Positions 7,917-17,357 of a DNA stretch of 64,000 nt are shown one piece after another. The notes below the pieces were generated by a model. The model was not told where the DNA came from, did no database searches, and saw only the letters and a program-made list of their open reading frames with translations. A program made the position numbers and the translations under genes. The DNA comes from Xenorhabdus miraniensis (lineage in GTDB: Bacteria; Pseudomonadota; Gammaproteobacteria; Enterobacterales; Enterobacteriaceae). Where the stretch lies: positions 93,493 to 157,492 of the forward strand of contig NZ_NITZ01000011.1 of assembly GCF_002632615.1 (NCBI RefSeq), in the 5' to 3' direction. Numbering within the stretch: the stretch's first letter is position 1; the number at the start of each line of letters is the position of its first letter.

Positions 7917-10445
7917 TCATCGACACTCTTCATGCAGCGAAATCACCATTGCTTTACTTTCAGGCAGATGAAAACGCGTTTTACATTGTTCAAACTGACC
8001 ATTCCCCCATTGAACAGATAATTCGCCCTGTTCTGGAACCCCGCCGAAATAAACTTCTCCTCCACTACCAACAATGCTGTGATTGGTAGTCAAGGAATGA
8101 AGTGTGTTTTTTTCATTCAAGGTAACTATTGTGCCAAAAGGAATGGGTTTGCCCTGATAAGTCAAGGTAAACAGCACTCGGCGACCGATCCGTGTTTGGA
8201 AGTCAGCGATGACCACAGCTCCCTGTGTTGGAATGACAGTCTGGATATTAGACCCGATCTCCACGCCCTCCCCAAAAGAATCCGGTGACAAGGCGATACG
8301 GTTACGGTTATAAGGGCTGACATTAGGCAATACTGCATGACCTTGTCCATCAGTTTCAACGCCGTTATAGCCAGTGACTTTAATGCCGGTCGCTCCAGCC
8401 GTTCTGACCAAAGCAATGGTTTCCCCCAGTGGTTGCGACCAGGTCAGGCCATGGCGATGGGCAACTACGCCTCCTCTGAGACCATAGCTAATTTGCTTTG
8501 AATCATCACTGTAGTGATATCCGCCAGACAACACACCGTAACAACCTTTATAGTTAAGGTTTATATTGCCGCCAGTGCCCTGTTCATGATTATCATGGCT
8601 CTGCTGTAAGGAATAATTCAATCTACCTAAGGCGGTACCACTCAACCCAACTGATTGGTTGATATCACCCCGACGATTATGATTAATGCTATAAGTCGCC
8701 CAACTACTTGTACTTGGCAACCAACGTTCGAGGGGAATCTGTACATTAAATGCCAGTTGATTATCGGCCATTGAGTCACCTGAACTCATATTTTGGACGT
8801 AATTCAGGGTGTAATGGATATCGGCATAACTGACGCTGTACCCGACATTTAAACTGCGGGTAACGCCTCTGCGTTCCCAATCATTCTGTAGATAACCGGA
8901 AAAATAGAGACTGCCATAATCCGACAAACCCTGACTCAATGTGAGCTGAAGTTTATGTTTATTCTGATGTAATGGCTCCTCATATGCTGCCCTGTTATTA
9001 ATGTCCTGAAATTCGTAAAAATACGGCGAAGGGTAATAATAACTGGTCAGTGAAAAATTCGTGCCTGTCTGTTCAAAGTCTTTGGCATACTGTACCCGAT
9101 AGGCCCAACCCCATTGTTGGCCTTTATGGATAATATCAGCCTGTGACTGCGTAATATCAAACGCCAGCGATCCCCAATGACCAAGGCTGTATCCTAAACC
9201 AACTGCATACGCCTGATAATTTGAAGACAGTAACATACCGCCATAAAGGGTTGCTGCATATGGCAGACCGTAATAAACTTCGCCCTGTGTGAAAATTGGC
9301 TGATAGGCATCTGCACGCGAATCACGATATTTTCCCAGCGTAAAATTGTATTTGAAGTGCTCTTCCCTCAACATAACAGGAATTGATGAAAATGGCTGCA
9401 CAAAGTGACGTTCACGCCCATCAGCTTCCCGAATGACTACATCCAAATTTCCCCCGGAAGAGGTTGGATAAAGGTCATCAATCACAAAAGCACCAGGTGG
9501 AACATTTGCCTGATAAATAATGTACCCGTTTTGACGAATAGTAATCTGAGCATTACTTTCTGCGATCCCCCTCACTACCGGAGCAAATCCCCGTTGACTA
9601 TCCGGCAACATGTTATCATCCGACATCAAGGTGACACCGCGAAAAGCAAATCCACTAAACAAATCGCCTTGTGTATTTGTCTCACCAATCACAAGCTGGC
9701 TTTTTAGCGCATGAATATCACGCTGCAAAGAAGTATTCAGATTTTCCCAATATGATTTATCACCACTATTTTTGCCAAAGTTTCGATAGTAGGTGGAATA
9801 ATTCCGTAAACGCCAGCTTCCCCAATTCAATCCACTACGTAAATTCATATAGAAATTCTTCGTACCCGAATCGTTTTTACCCCAGGTATTTACACCATTG
9901 AGGTCATAGCTGGCCCATAATGCTGACTCTCCTTGCTGCCAAAGTGACGGATCAATCGCCCCACGGGCTGCTGCTGCCATTGCTGCCTGAGGAATAGTGA
10001 TCGACAGAGTTTGTTGACTCAATTGTAATGATGCGTCGGCATAAGGAAGAACATCAGATAAATCAGTAAATTGCTCATATGAATTCAGTTTTGGAAAAGC
10101 AGATGTATTAACCCCCCAGTCAATCAATTGCTGAACTGATAAAATGGGTTGAAGTTTCTTCTCTGTTCCCATCACAAATTGGATATCTTGTGTACCCTTA
10201 TCCTGATCATTGACGCGAATAGCAACCCTGTATATTCCGGGTGCACTGCCACCTTTCTCAGAAAAATAACTTAAATCGGGTAGTGGAGCAGACGGATCAT
10301 GGATTTCCAAGGCATTTAAGTCAAAGAGTTCACTGGCATGCCCAGCAACAGGTATCACTAACAATACCCCTGACAACATGACCATCAACAACAACGCTAA
10401 CCGCTTATAGACAACAAAAATAATCAAGCTCATAACGCCAAACAT
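7917..10445 (-). CDS. Fimbrial outer-membrane usher (FimD/PapC family)
   Basis: The usher is the outer-membrane pore that recruits chaperone-subunit complexes and secretes the fimbria. The 842-residue product has the family length. A signal region (about residues 1-38, ending GHAS) is followed by the usher N-terminal domain (ELFDLNALEI, PGIYRVAIRVND). Then come the 24-strand barrel with plug (RGFAPVVRGIAESNAQITIR, residues about 285-304) and a C-terminal domain with paired cysteines (QCKTRF and a terminal EEC). It lies 21 bp after the chaperone gene. An internal Met at residue 5 is an alternative start. Confidence 0.93.
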   Translation of the reverse strand: MFGVMSLIIFVVYKRLALLLMVMLSGVLLVIPVAGHASELFDLNALEIHDPSAPLPDLSYFSEKGGSAPGIYRVAIRVNDQDKGTQDIQFVMGTEKKLQPILSVQQLIDWGVNTSAFPKLNSYEQFTDLSDVLPYADASLQLSQQTLSITIPQAAMAAAARGAIDPSLWQQGESALWASYDLNGVNTWGKNDSGTKNFYMNLRSGLNWGSWRLRNYSTYYRNFGKNSGDKSYWENLNTSLQRDIHALKSQLVIGETNTQGDLFSGFAFRGVTLMSDDNMLPDSQRGFAPVVRGIAESNAQITIRQNGYIIYQANVPPGAFVIDDLYPTSSGGNLDVVIREADGRERHFVQPFSSIPVMLREEHFKYNFTLGKYRDSRADAYQPIFTQGEVYYGLPYAATLYGGMLLSSNYQAYAVGLGYSLGHWGSLAFDITQSQADIIHKGQQWGWAYRVQYAKDFEQTGTNFSLTSYYYPSPYFYEFQDINNRAAYEEPLHQNKHKLQLTLSQGLSDYGSLYFSGYLQNDWERRGVTRSLNVGYSVSYADIHYTLNYVQNMSSGDSMADNQLAFNVQIPLERWLPSTSSWATYSINHNRRGDINQSVGLSGTALGRLNYSLQQSHDNHEQGTGGNINLNYKGCYGVLSGGYHYSDDSKQISYGLRGGVVAHRHGLTWSQPLGETIALVRTAGATGIKVTGYNGVETDGQGHAVLPNVSPYNRNRIALSPDSFGEGVEIGSNIQTVIPTQGAVVIADFQTRIGRRVLFTLTYQGKPIPFGTIVTLNEKNTLHSLTTNHSIVGSGGEVYFGGVPEQGELSVQWGNGQFEQCKTRFHLPESKAMVISLHEECR

Positions 10446-10466
10446 CTTCTTATTCTGACTGATAGG

Positions 10467-11174
10467 TTATTGCACAAGTGATAATGTTTGGTATTGGGGA
10501 TCAGTGATACCACCATAATCATTGATGGTTCTCCAAGTAACGGTATTACCAGAATCTATAGGCAACGGCCATTGCCGACTGCTAAACGGTGCTATCATGC
10601 CGGTTTCCGGTATTGCACTTTTCCCAAGCTTGATCTCATAAAAAGAGACATAAAAAGGCGTTGGATTCTGCACCATTAATTGCCCTGCTTGCCGGGAAAA
10701 AATGAGTTGTTGATAGGCCTTCGCAGCGCGTTGTTCTGTCAGCCCTGCCGGACGATAAAAAAGTTTTATCCGGTTTTTCAGCGATATTAGTAAGCGACTT
10801 GTGTCATTTTTATTCAGGGCAGGAATAGCCTTAACATTAAGCCAAAAAACAGATTCACGATCCTGTGGTAATACGCCATTCATGAGAATAATTCGCAAAC
10901 GATTTTCGTGTTCACCATCTAAACGAAACAAAGGTGGTGTAACTAAAAATGGTATTTTTTGACCAGAAGATTCAACAGTGGGAGTAAAAATATCTACCCA
11001 GGACTGAATTAGATATACATTTTCTTTGCTGTCATTGATGACGGAAATGGCGACTTCACGTTGCGAGGCTTCATAGATCACCCGAGTGCTACTGAGTGAT
11101 ATTCCCGCGTGGACAGGAGTAGCAAGGAAAACAGGCAGAAAAAATAACAGCCCGATCAAAAAATGTTTTGACAT
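10467..11174 (-). CDS. Periplasmic fimbrial chaperone (PapD/FimC family)
   Basis: PapD-type chaperones fold pilin subunits in the periplasm by donating their G1 strand. The 235-residue product has a signal peptide (about residues 1-23, ending VHA). Its two Ig-like domains include ISLSSTRVIYEASQREVAIS and the signature ESVFWLNVKAIPALN (about residues 96-110). The neighbours are a pilin upstream and an usher downstream, which confirms the role. Confidence 0.93.
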   Translation of the reverse strand: MSKHFLIGLLFFLPVFLATPVHAGISLSSTRVIYEASQREVAISVINDSKENVYLIQSWVDIFTPTVESSGQKIPFLVTPPLFRLDGEHENRLRIILMNGVLPQDRESVFWLNVKAIPALNKNDTSRLLISLKNRIKLFYRPAGLTEQRAAKAYQQLIFSRQAGQLMVQNPTPFYVSFYEIKLGKSAIPETGMIAPFSSRQWPLPIDSGNTVTWRTINDYGGITDPQYQTLSLVQ

Positions 11175-11273
11175 AACGACATATCCCTACACAAATTCAA
11201 GATAAGGGATACCCCACCAAACACGGCGGGGATATCACAGAGGCAATAAAAATAGAAACGTAAGGAATTGGAA

Positions 11274-11837
11274 CTAATCGTAACTTACGGTAAAGCTTGC
11301 ATTAGCCTGCACCGGACCTGCTGTAATATTACCTAGATCTTTTGTTGCCACATACTTAGCAACAAAAAGCAATTCTTTAGTAGCAGAAGCGCCAGAATTT
11401 AGAGTAGCAACTGCTACAGGATCCTTTCCTATTTCGATTAGCGAGTCATTTGATTTATTATAAATACCAATGCCAACACCAGCAGCGGGAGAACTCGTTG
11501 CACTATTCTTCAGCACCTTTGAATTATTAGCATCTGGAGTACCAATAAAACTGATCTTCACTGAAGAGCTATTTGATGACTTACAATTACTCAGCTTAAT
11601 TTTAAAATCTGTATCACCTTTAGCATCATCCTTGGCTGTAAAATCCCCCACGCCAACATCACGCATCTTAACACTACCAATATGACTCCCACTATCACCC
11701 ACTACAACAGTAGAGCATGTTCCTTTAGTTACTTTACCAGTAAAGGTAATAGAACCATTATTACTAGCAGCAAATACGGAAACAACCATAGAACACCAAA
11801 CCACCACTATAACAGCAGATCTCATTAATAAATTCAC
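11274..11837 (-). CDS. Major fimbrial subunit (type 1-like pilin)
   Basis: This is the likely shaft subunit of the fimbria. The 187-residue product has a signal peptide (about residues 1-23, ending VFA). Two cysteines (GTCSTVV and LSNCKSS) are spaced as in type 1 pilins. The C-terminus ASFTVSYD carries the penultimate Tyr recognised by the chaperone. It is the first gene of the four-gene operon subunit-chaperone-usher-adhesin. The large unit gap to the next upstream gene should hold the promoter. Confidence 0.9.
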   Translation of the reverse strand: MNLLMRSAVIVVVWCSMVVSVFAASNNGSITFTGKVTKGTCSTVVVGDSGSHIGSVKMRDVGVGDFTAKDDAKGDTDFKIKLSNCKSSNSSSVKISFIGTPDANNSKVLKNSATSSPAAGVGIGIYNKSNDSLIEIGKDPVAVATLNSGASATKELLFVAKYVATKDLGNITAGPVQANASFTVSYD

Positions 11838-12835
11838 TTCTTTATTCCATTTATATTACGTGCATGTGTAAAACTCATCGAGAAGAAAACGTCTTCCGTT
11901 CAAAGTCCCTAAAAAATAATAAATTAATATCAATAAAAATCTAATACACTTTATTTAAAAATTAATAAATGCAATCCTTTAACATCAAAAACCCTTAATA
12001 AATACACCACCAACGATCGAAAAAGAAAAGAAAGATATAGTTATCTCTATTTTTCTTCCCAATATTAGTTTGACAATATGATAAATGATAATTTCTCTTC
12101 TTTTCGTCAATTTATACAGACGCATATGTATAAAAATAACCAAAAAAAGTGTTTTGGGTTAAAAAACACTCATTATGTTATAAATATGTTGATTAAATGC
12201 TATAGAGGAGAGAGCATCCATATATAGGGAAAACATAAACACGGCCTCCATGCCAAATGCTATTAAATAAATTTAGCTTACAGCAATATATTATATGAAC
12301 AATATTAATAAAACCCCTATTACTAATGGAATCAAGATACACTAACTCATTTCGTCGTAAAAATTGTTATTAACTATTTATAAGAAACAATTGATAGATA
12401 AAAACTATCGAAATGCTTATTTCGATCGTCATTTACTGTCAATTACTCAAAATTTTCGATTTCAAGATCAAATAACAAGCACACCAACCAGTCTGAAATT
12501 TATCCAGCCACCACTAAAAAACGAATTCTCATATTTGGGTACAATACCATCCTGAGCAATATAATATTCTGAAATATCATATTATTGATATAAAATAGTT
12601 ATACTTTTAGCTAACTTTATACCTACAAACACCGCATAATGGTTATTGCTTTATTGATAAACTGAAACTCTGATTAAACTAAAAAGCCACCACCATATAT
12701 TCATGCTAGATAGTTTTAAATTGTGTCCTCTATAAGTCTGCAAGGGGGCTATTTTTCAACCCACCTTTTCTGCTTTATCTTTCATTTATACCCAAAATAC
12801 CAGATTAGCAATTGAGTATTATTGAGACATTAATT
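11838..12835. other. AT-rich 1-kb region upstream of the fimbrial operon
   Basis: No convincing gene is seen. The stretch presumably carries the fimbrial promoter and its controls. Visible structure includes a stem GTGTTTT/AAAACAC (12149-12155 with 12163-12169), which on the minus strand is followed by seven Ts. No inverted-repeat pair bounding a switchable promoter (as in fim or mrp) was recognised by eye. A 63-codon reading frame here lacks a proper start and ribosome site. Confidence 0.5.
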
Positions 12836-13408
12836 TTAATCCAGATATATTCTTTCTTCAGGGAGCAATGACTTAGCCATATCCAACTCATTCTTTTGCA
12901 CTAAGCGATGAATTTCATGTGCTTGTTCAGTCACATCACTGATCTTAATAATCCAATGATTCACATATTTCTCAACAGCTTGATTGCGTAAACCAATCTG
13001 GATAGTCCTCTGTTCCAATTTATTTAATGAGATGTCCCGTTCAGGATCCCACTGGATCACAACATCACTGTTCTGTACTTTCTTCTTCCATACTTCTATT
13101 GAATCAAAAAGTTTATGATCAAAATGGCTGACCACACCTTGCTGGATGATTTCTTTAAATCCTTCATGTGTCAGGTCAATCGCCAGAATTCGCTTCTGCC
13201 CTTCATCTTTTTTTGCCCAACCGGAGCGGTACATCATCCATAAAAAGGAAGGTTTAATCCATGTCATGCGGGTCATACTGAAAGGGGGGGAAACAAAAGT
13301 ACCGCTTTGGATGGCACTGTCAGCGATTGAATCGGAATAAGCTTGATATACTCTGATATATTCATCAGTGTAATTTGCTTTTATTGCGTTATTTTTATAT
13401 GAAAACAT
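12836..13408 (-). CDS. DUF4291 domain protein
   Basis: The 190-residue cytosolic protein matches the DUF4291 pattern by eye: an N-terminal IKANYTDEYIRVYQAYSDSI, then RMTWIKPSFLWMMYRSGWA (about residues 48-66). It continues with ILAIDLTHEGF and QWDPERD. No biochemical function is established for the family to my knowledge. The gene stands alone between the fimbrial operon and flhA. Its code includes a run of seven Cs (13284-13290 on the plus strand as Gs), a possible slippage point. No signal peptide or membrane segment is seen. Confidence 0.8.
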   Translation of the reverse strand: MFSYKNNAIKANYTDEYIRVYQAYSDSIADSAIQSGTFVSPPFSMTRMTWIKPSFLWMMYRSGWAKKDEGQKRILAIDLTHEGFKEIIQQGVVSHFDHKLFDSIEVWKKKVQNSDVVIQWDPERDISLNKLEQRTIQIGLRNQAVEKYVNHWIIKISDVTEQAHEIHRLVQKNELDMAKSLLPEERIYLD

Positions 13409-13513
13409 AATATCCTTATTTTTATCTTTGGTTAGAAATATCTATTTTAATTATACAACTGTACAATATACATTTTCTCAAGGGAAGTTAATTTTTATGC
13501 TTAAGGTATTATC

Positions 13514-13846
13514 ATGAAGCGTATTGATATATATATTGAAATGTTAAGCTTTGCACTGCCTTATATCAGAAATGTACAAACACTTAGCCCAATTAGAAAA
13601 GGGCGAGATAAATCCTGCTATCATGAAGCAGAATTATTACACGACATTGTTAAATCTCTAAGAGAAACAAAAAATTGTAATCATGATATTTATTTTTTAA
13701 ATAACCAAGCCAGATACTATTTAGAAAATGCTAATAGTAAAATATGCGCAAATTATCAATTCCATAAAGAACGAATTAAAATGCTTTTTGAGTTGGTTCC
13801 AGATGAAATGAAAAAACAGCTACAGTGGTCAGGGCCTGAATTATAA
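13514..13846 (+). CDS. Small hypothetical protein
   Basis: The 110-residue protein has no signal peptide or membrane segment and is rich in His, Cys, Tyr and Asn. I do not recognise the family. Visible features are DKSCYHEAELLHDIVKSLRE (about residues 34-53), four cysteines counting weakly conserved positions, and a likely mostly helical fold. It is convergent with flhA and sits where E. coli has flhE, but shows no similarity to FlhE. A clean hairpin terminator immediately follows, which supports its being expressed. Confidence 0.6.
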   Translation: MKRIDIYIEMLSFALPYIRNVQTLSPIRKGRDKSCYHEAELLHDIVKSLRETKNCNHDIYFLNNQARYYLENANSKICANYQFHKERIKMLFELVPDEMKKQLQWSGPEL

Positions 13847-13847
13847 T

Positions 13848-13871
13848 AAGGTGATCACAAAGGATCACCTT
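13848..13871 (+). terminator. Bidirectional hairpin between the 110-aa gene and flhA
   Basis: A perfect 9-bp inverted repeat (AAGGTGATC at 13848-13856, GATCACCTT at 13863-13871) with a 6-nt loop lies between two convergent genes. It could end transcripts from either side. The flanks are AT-rich rather than pure T runs. Confidence 0.65.
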
Positions 13872-13914
13872 ATATTCATTATTCTTTCACTTCAAAACAA
13901 AGTTTCTGCCAATA

Positions 13915-16017
13915 CTACCTCGTACCGCCAATCGTTGCTGTCATTCTGATTTGACGATTGTCGGTGATTTCAAGGTTAGATAATACAACCAAGCGCGGCA
14001 ATACACGGCGCAGGAAGCGAGAAAGCAGCGGCCGCAGTGCGTGATTTACCAATAGCACTGGTGGTGCACCCAACATTTCCTGACGCTCCAAAGCTTCTGC
14101 CGCCTGACGTTCAAGACTTTCAGCCAAGCCCGGCTCTAAACCGCCACCATTTTGCAGCGCTTGCAGCAGTAATCTTTCCAGACCGGCATCCAGGCCAATC
14201 ACTTTGATCTCATCCGCTCCCGGGAACCATTGCTGAGCAATCGCCCTGCCAAGTGCAATTCGGATCATCGCCGTTAATTCATACGGATCTTTCTGTACCG
14301 GTGCGTGTTCTGCCAGCGTTTCAATAATGGTACGCATATCACGAATCGGCACTTGTTCTGCCAATAGGTTTTGCAGAACCTTATGCAGCGTTGTCAGGCT
14401 GACGACATCAGGAATGAAATCTTCCGTCAATTTCGGCATTTCCTGACTGACACGCTCAAACAGCTGCTGTGCTTCCTGTCTTCCAAAGAGTTCACTGGAA
14501 TGCTGGGAAAGCAAATGGTTAAGGTGAGTCGCCACAACGGTACTGGCTGCTACAACGGTATAACCTTGTACCTGTGCCTGTTCTCTTAAGCTGTCATCAA
14601 TCCAGACTGCCGCCAGACCAAAGGCCGGATCTGTCGTCAAATCCCCTTGTAGTTCACCTACAGCGCCGCCCGGATTAATCGCCAACCAGCGGCCCGGATG
14701 AGCTTCACCACGACCAATTTCGACACCTTTCATCATGATACGGTAACTGGCTGGTGCCAATTCAAGGTTGTCACGAATATGCACGACAGGGGGCAAATAT
14801 CCCACTTCTTGCGCGAATTTTTTACGAATACCACTGATACGACCAAGCAACTCGCCATTTTGGCGGAAGTCCACCATCGGGATCAAACGATAGCCAACTT
14901 CCATGCCCAGCGGATCTTCCAATTGCACATCAGACCATGATGCTTCTGCGGTTTGTTGTTGTTCTTCTACCACTTTCATCTCTTCATGTTGTGCCATAAG
15001 CGGATTTTTGTCCTTACGCAATAGGAAATAACCCACGCCTGCCAATGCCGCCGTAAACAATAAAAAGACAAAGTTAGGCATACCCGGCACCAAGCCGAGT
15101 AAGCCAAGTACACCAGCACTTAACATCATCACCTTGGGATTGTTAAAAAGCTGGGTCACCATTTGCTGACCAACATCTTCATCAGTCGCTACACGAGTTA
15201 CAATAACGCCCGCTGCGGTAGAGATGATCAATGCAGGTAACTGGGCAACCAATCCGTCACCGATAGTCAGCAGGGTATAAGCTTCCGCTGCATCACCCAG
15301 AGCCAAACCATGTTGGGCAACACCGACAATCAAACCACCGATCACGTTGATCACCAATATCATCAATCCGGCAATCGCATCACCGCGCACGAATTTACTC
15401 GCACCGTCCATTGAGCCGTAGAAATCCGCCTCCTGTGTTACCTCGGCACGACGTTTTTTCGCCTCATCTTCGCCGATCAATCCGGCATTCAGGTCAGCAT
15501 CAATCGCCATTTGTTTGCCGGGCATTCCATCCAGCACAAAACGCGCACCGACTTCTGCGATACGCCCTGCACCTTTGGTAATAACCATAAAGTTAATCAG
15601 GATCAAGATAACAAAAACCACGATACCTATCGCAAAATTACCACCGACAAGGAAGTGACCAAAGGCCTCCACGACTTGCCCCGCGGCCGCAGAGCCAGTA
15701 TGCCCTTCCATCAGGATAATTCGTGTGGAAGCGACGTTTAGTGACAGACGCAGTAAGGTTGAGAACAGCAGAATTGTCGGGAATGCGGCAAAGTCCAGCG
15801 TCCGACGGGTGAACATCGCCACCAGCAAAACCATGATGGAAAGTGCAATGTTGAAAGTGAATAGCAGATCAAGCAGGAATGGTGGCAACGGCAGTACCAT
15901 CATCGACAAGATCATGAGAATCAAAACAGGCCCCGCAAGCATTTGCCACTGGGAGCCTTTTATATTCCCCGGTAAACGATTTCCCGATAAACGTAGTAAT
16001 GAGGCCAGATTAGCCAT
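13915..16017 (-). CDS. flhA: Flagellar type III export gate protein FlhA
   Basis: FlhA is the large inner-membrane component of the flagellar export gate. The 700-residue product has the family length. About eight membrane segments occupy residues 20-335, with the FHIPEP signature region (RIAEVGARFVLDGMPGKQMA, about residues 152-171). A cytosolic docking domain fills the C-terminal half. The start overlaps the end of flhB by 8 bp, so translation is probably coupled. flhE, which normally follows, was not found. Confidence 0.97.
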   Translation of the reverse strand: MANLASLLRLSGNRLPGNIKGSQWQMLAGPVLILMILSMMVLPLPPFLLDLLFTFNIALSIMVLLVAMFTRRTLDFAAFPTILLFSTLLRLSLNVASTRIILMEGHTGSAAAGQVVEAFGHFLVGGNFAIGIVVFVILILINFMVITKGAGRIAEVGARFVLDGMPGKQMAIDADLNAGLIGEDEAKKRRAEVTQEADFYGSMDGASKFVRGDAIAGLMILVINVIGGLIVGVAQHGLALGDAAEAYTLLTIGDGLVAQLPALIISTAAGVIVTRVATDEDVGQQMVTQLFNNPKVMMLSAGVLGLLGLVPGMPNFVFLLFTAALAGVGYFLLRKDKNPLMAQHEEMKVVEEQQQTAEASWSDVQLEDPLGMEVGYRLIPMVDFRQNGELLGRISGIRKKFAQEVGYLPPVVHIRDNLELAPASYRIMMKGVEIGRGEAHPGRWLAINPGGAVGELQGDLTTDPAFGLAAVWIDDSLREQAQVQGYTVVAASTVVATHLNHLLSQHSSELFGRQEAQQLFERVSQEMPKLTEDFIPDVVSLTTLHKVLQNLLAEQVPIRDMRTIIETLAEHAPVQKDPYELTAMIRIALGRAIAQQWFPGADEIKVIGLDAGLERLLLQALQNGGGLEPGLAESLERQAAEALERQEMLGAPPVLLVNHALRPLLSRFLRRVLPRLVVLSNLEITDNRQIRMTATIGGTR

Positions 16018-17161
16018 GACGATTATTTTCTCCAGCGAAATCCAGTGCTGGCGGCACTGGCAGATTTTCAGGTTTTTTCGGTTTCAGGCCACCTTCCTGT
16101 TTCCAACGTTTCAATTGGTAAACCCAGGCAAGCACTTCTGCGACAGCAGCATAGAGCGCCGCAGGAATAAAGCCGCCTACCTCAGCATGACGAAATAACG
16201 CCCTCGCCAAAGGTGGAGCTTCCAGTAACGGAATGCGATTTTCAGCACCGATTTCTTTAATGCGCAAGGCAATAAGCCCTGCCCCTTTTGCCAACACTTT
16301 AGGGGCGCTCATCTTTTTGCTGTCGTATTGCAAGGCAACAGCGTAATGGGTTGGGTTGGTGACAATGACATCAGCTTTTGGCACATCCGCCATCATGCGT
16401 TTACGCGCAGCCGCTCGCTGTTGTTGACGGATCCTTGCCTTTACATGCGGGTCCCCTTCTTGTTCCTTAAATTCATCCTTGATCTCCTGACGAGTCATTC
16501 TCAACTTTTTCAAATGGCTGCGAATTTGATAAAACACATCAAACGCCACCATCGGTATCAGCATAAATAAGACAACATAGCCGGCAAAAATCAGCATCAT
16601 CATCGCATCGCTCAACGCCATCAGCGGAGGCTGGGCAGTCAGGTTGAGCATGGCAGGCCAATTCAACCAGATAAACAGCGCGGCACCGCTTCCCACCAAT
16701 GATGCTTTCAGGATGGCTTTGAACAGTTCTGCCAACGCATTCATGGAGAAGATTTTCTTCAAGCCAGAAATGGGATTCAACTTAGCCAGGTCAAATTTGA
16801 TGGATTTTGAGCTGAATAACAGCCCGCCCATTAAAGCGGGTGCGCTGAGCGCAATTAAAACTAACCCGACAAAAACTGGCAGCAATGCCCAGACCGCCTG
16901 TTTCAGCAATCGGCCAACTTGTTGCACCATCTGTTTGTCATTACTGACCATATTGTGATCAAAATTGAATCCTTCAAACACCATCAGGGAAAGATCATGG
17001 GTGATTGATTGTCCGCTCATCCAGAGCAGGCTTACGCCTCCAGCTAACATCAGGATGGAAGTGAGTTCTCTGGAACGCGCAATTTGCCCATCTTTACGGG
17101 CTTTTTCCCGTTTATGGGGCGTGGGTTCTTCGGTTTTTTCGAGATCGCTATCTTCAGCCAC
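16010..17161 (-). CDS. flhB: Flagellar export switch protein FlhB
   Basis: FlhB is the export-gate protein whose self-cleavage switches substrate specificity from rod/hook to filament. From GTG 17161 the product has 383 residues (E. coli 382). It starts with acidic residues then KTEEPTPHKREKARKDGQI, four membrane segments follow, and the autocleavage motif NPTH is present (VIVTNPTHYAVAL). The open frame extends 28 codons upstream, but that part is unlike FlhB. AAGGAAA sits 4-8 nt before the GTG, so this start is preferred. In E. coli flhB directly follows cheZ; here 4.4 kb of other genes intervene. Confidence 0.94.
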   Translation of the reverse strand: MAEDSDLEKTEEPTPHKREKARKDGQIARSRELTSILMLAGGVSLLWMSGQSITHDLSLMVFEGFNFDHNMVSNDKQMVQQVGRLLKQAVWALLPVFVGLVLIALSAPALMGGLLFSSKSIKFDLAKLNPISGLKKIFSMNALAELFKAILKASLVGSGAALFIWLNWPAMLNLTAQPPLMALSDAMMMLIFAGYVVLFMLIPMVAFDVFYQIRSHLKKLRMTRQEIKDEFKEQEGDPHVKARIRQQQRAAARKRMMADVPKADVIVTNPTHYAVALQYDSKKMSAPKVLAKGAGLIALRIKEIGAENRIPLLEAPPLARALFRHAEVGGFIPAALYAAVAEVLAWVYQLKRWKQEGGLKPKKPENLPVPPALDFAGENNRHG

Positions 17162-17312
17162 GGCTTTCCTTGGTGAGCATTCGTTACTGCATGCAGAAAA
17201 TTTGCCTTTGGAAAAGGGCAAATAAAATTGTGTTAAGCATGACAAAAGCCCAGAAATTCAATGGCGGGAACACTGCGAAATTTGCAGGGGTATTTGGGGA
17301 ATTATGAGAGCG

Positions 17313-17333
17313 CCGGAGGCATCCAGCCTCCGG
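17313..17333 (-). repeat. GC-rich hairpin between the protease gene and flhB
   Basis: CCGGAGGC at 17313-17320 and GCCTCCGG at 17326-17333 form a perfect 8-bp stem with a 5-nt loop, 25 bp after the protease stop. No T-run follows on either strand. It may be a weak terminator or a REP-like element. Confidence 0.5.
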
Positions 17334-17357
17334 TATGGTTAGAACAGGTTATATGCC

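Noticed and set aside
12364..12555. 63-codon reading frame upstream of the fimbrial operon
   Set aside because: Starts at a non-ATG codon without a ribosome site and shows no family resemblance.
11838..12835. Phase-variable invertible promoter for the fimbriae
   Set aside because: No matching inverted-repeat pair was found by eye and no tyrosine recombinase gene is adjacent.
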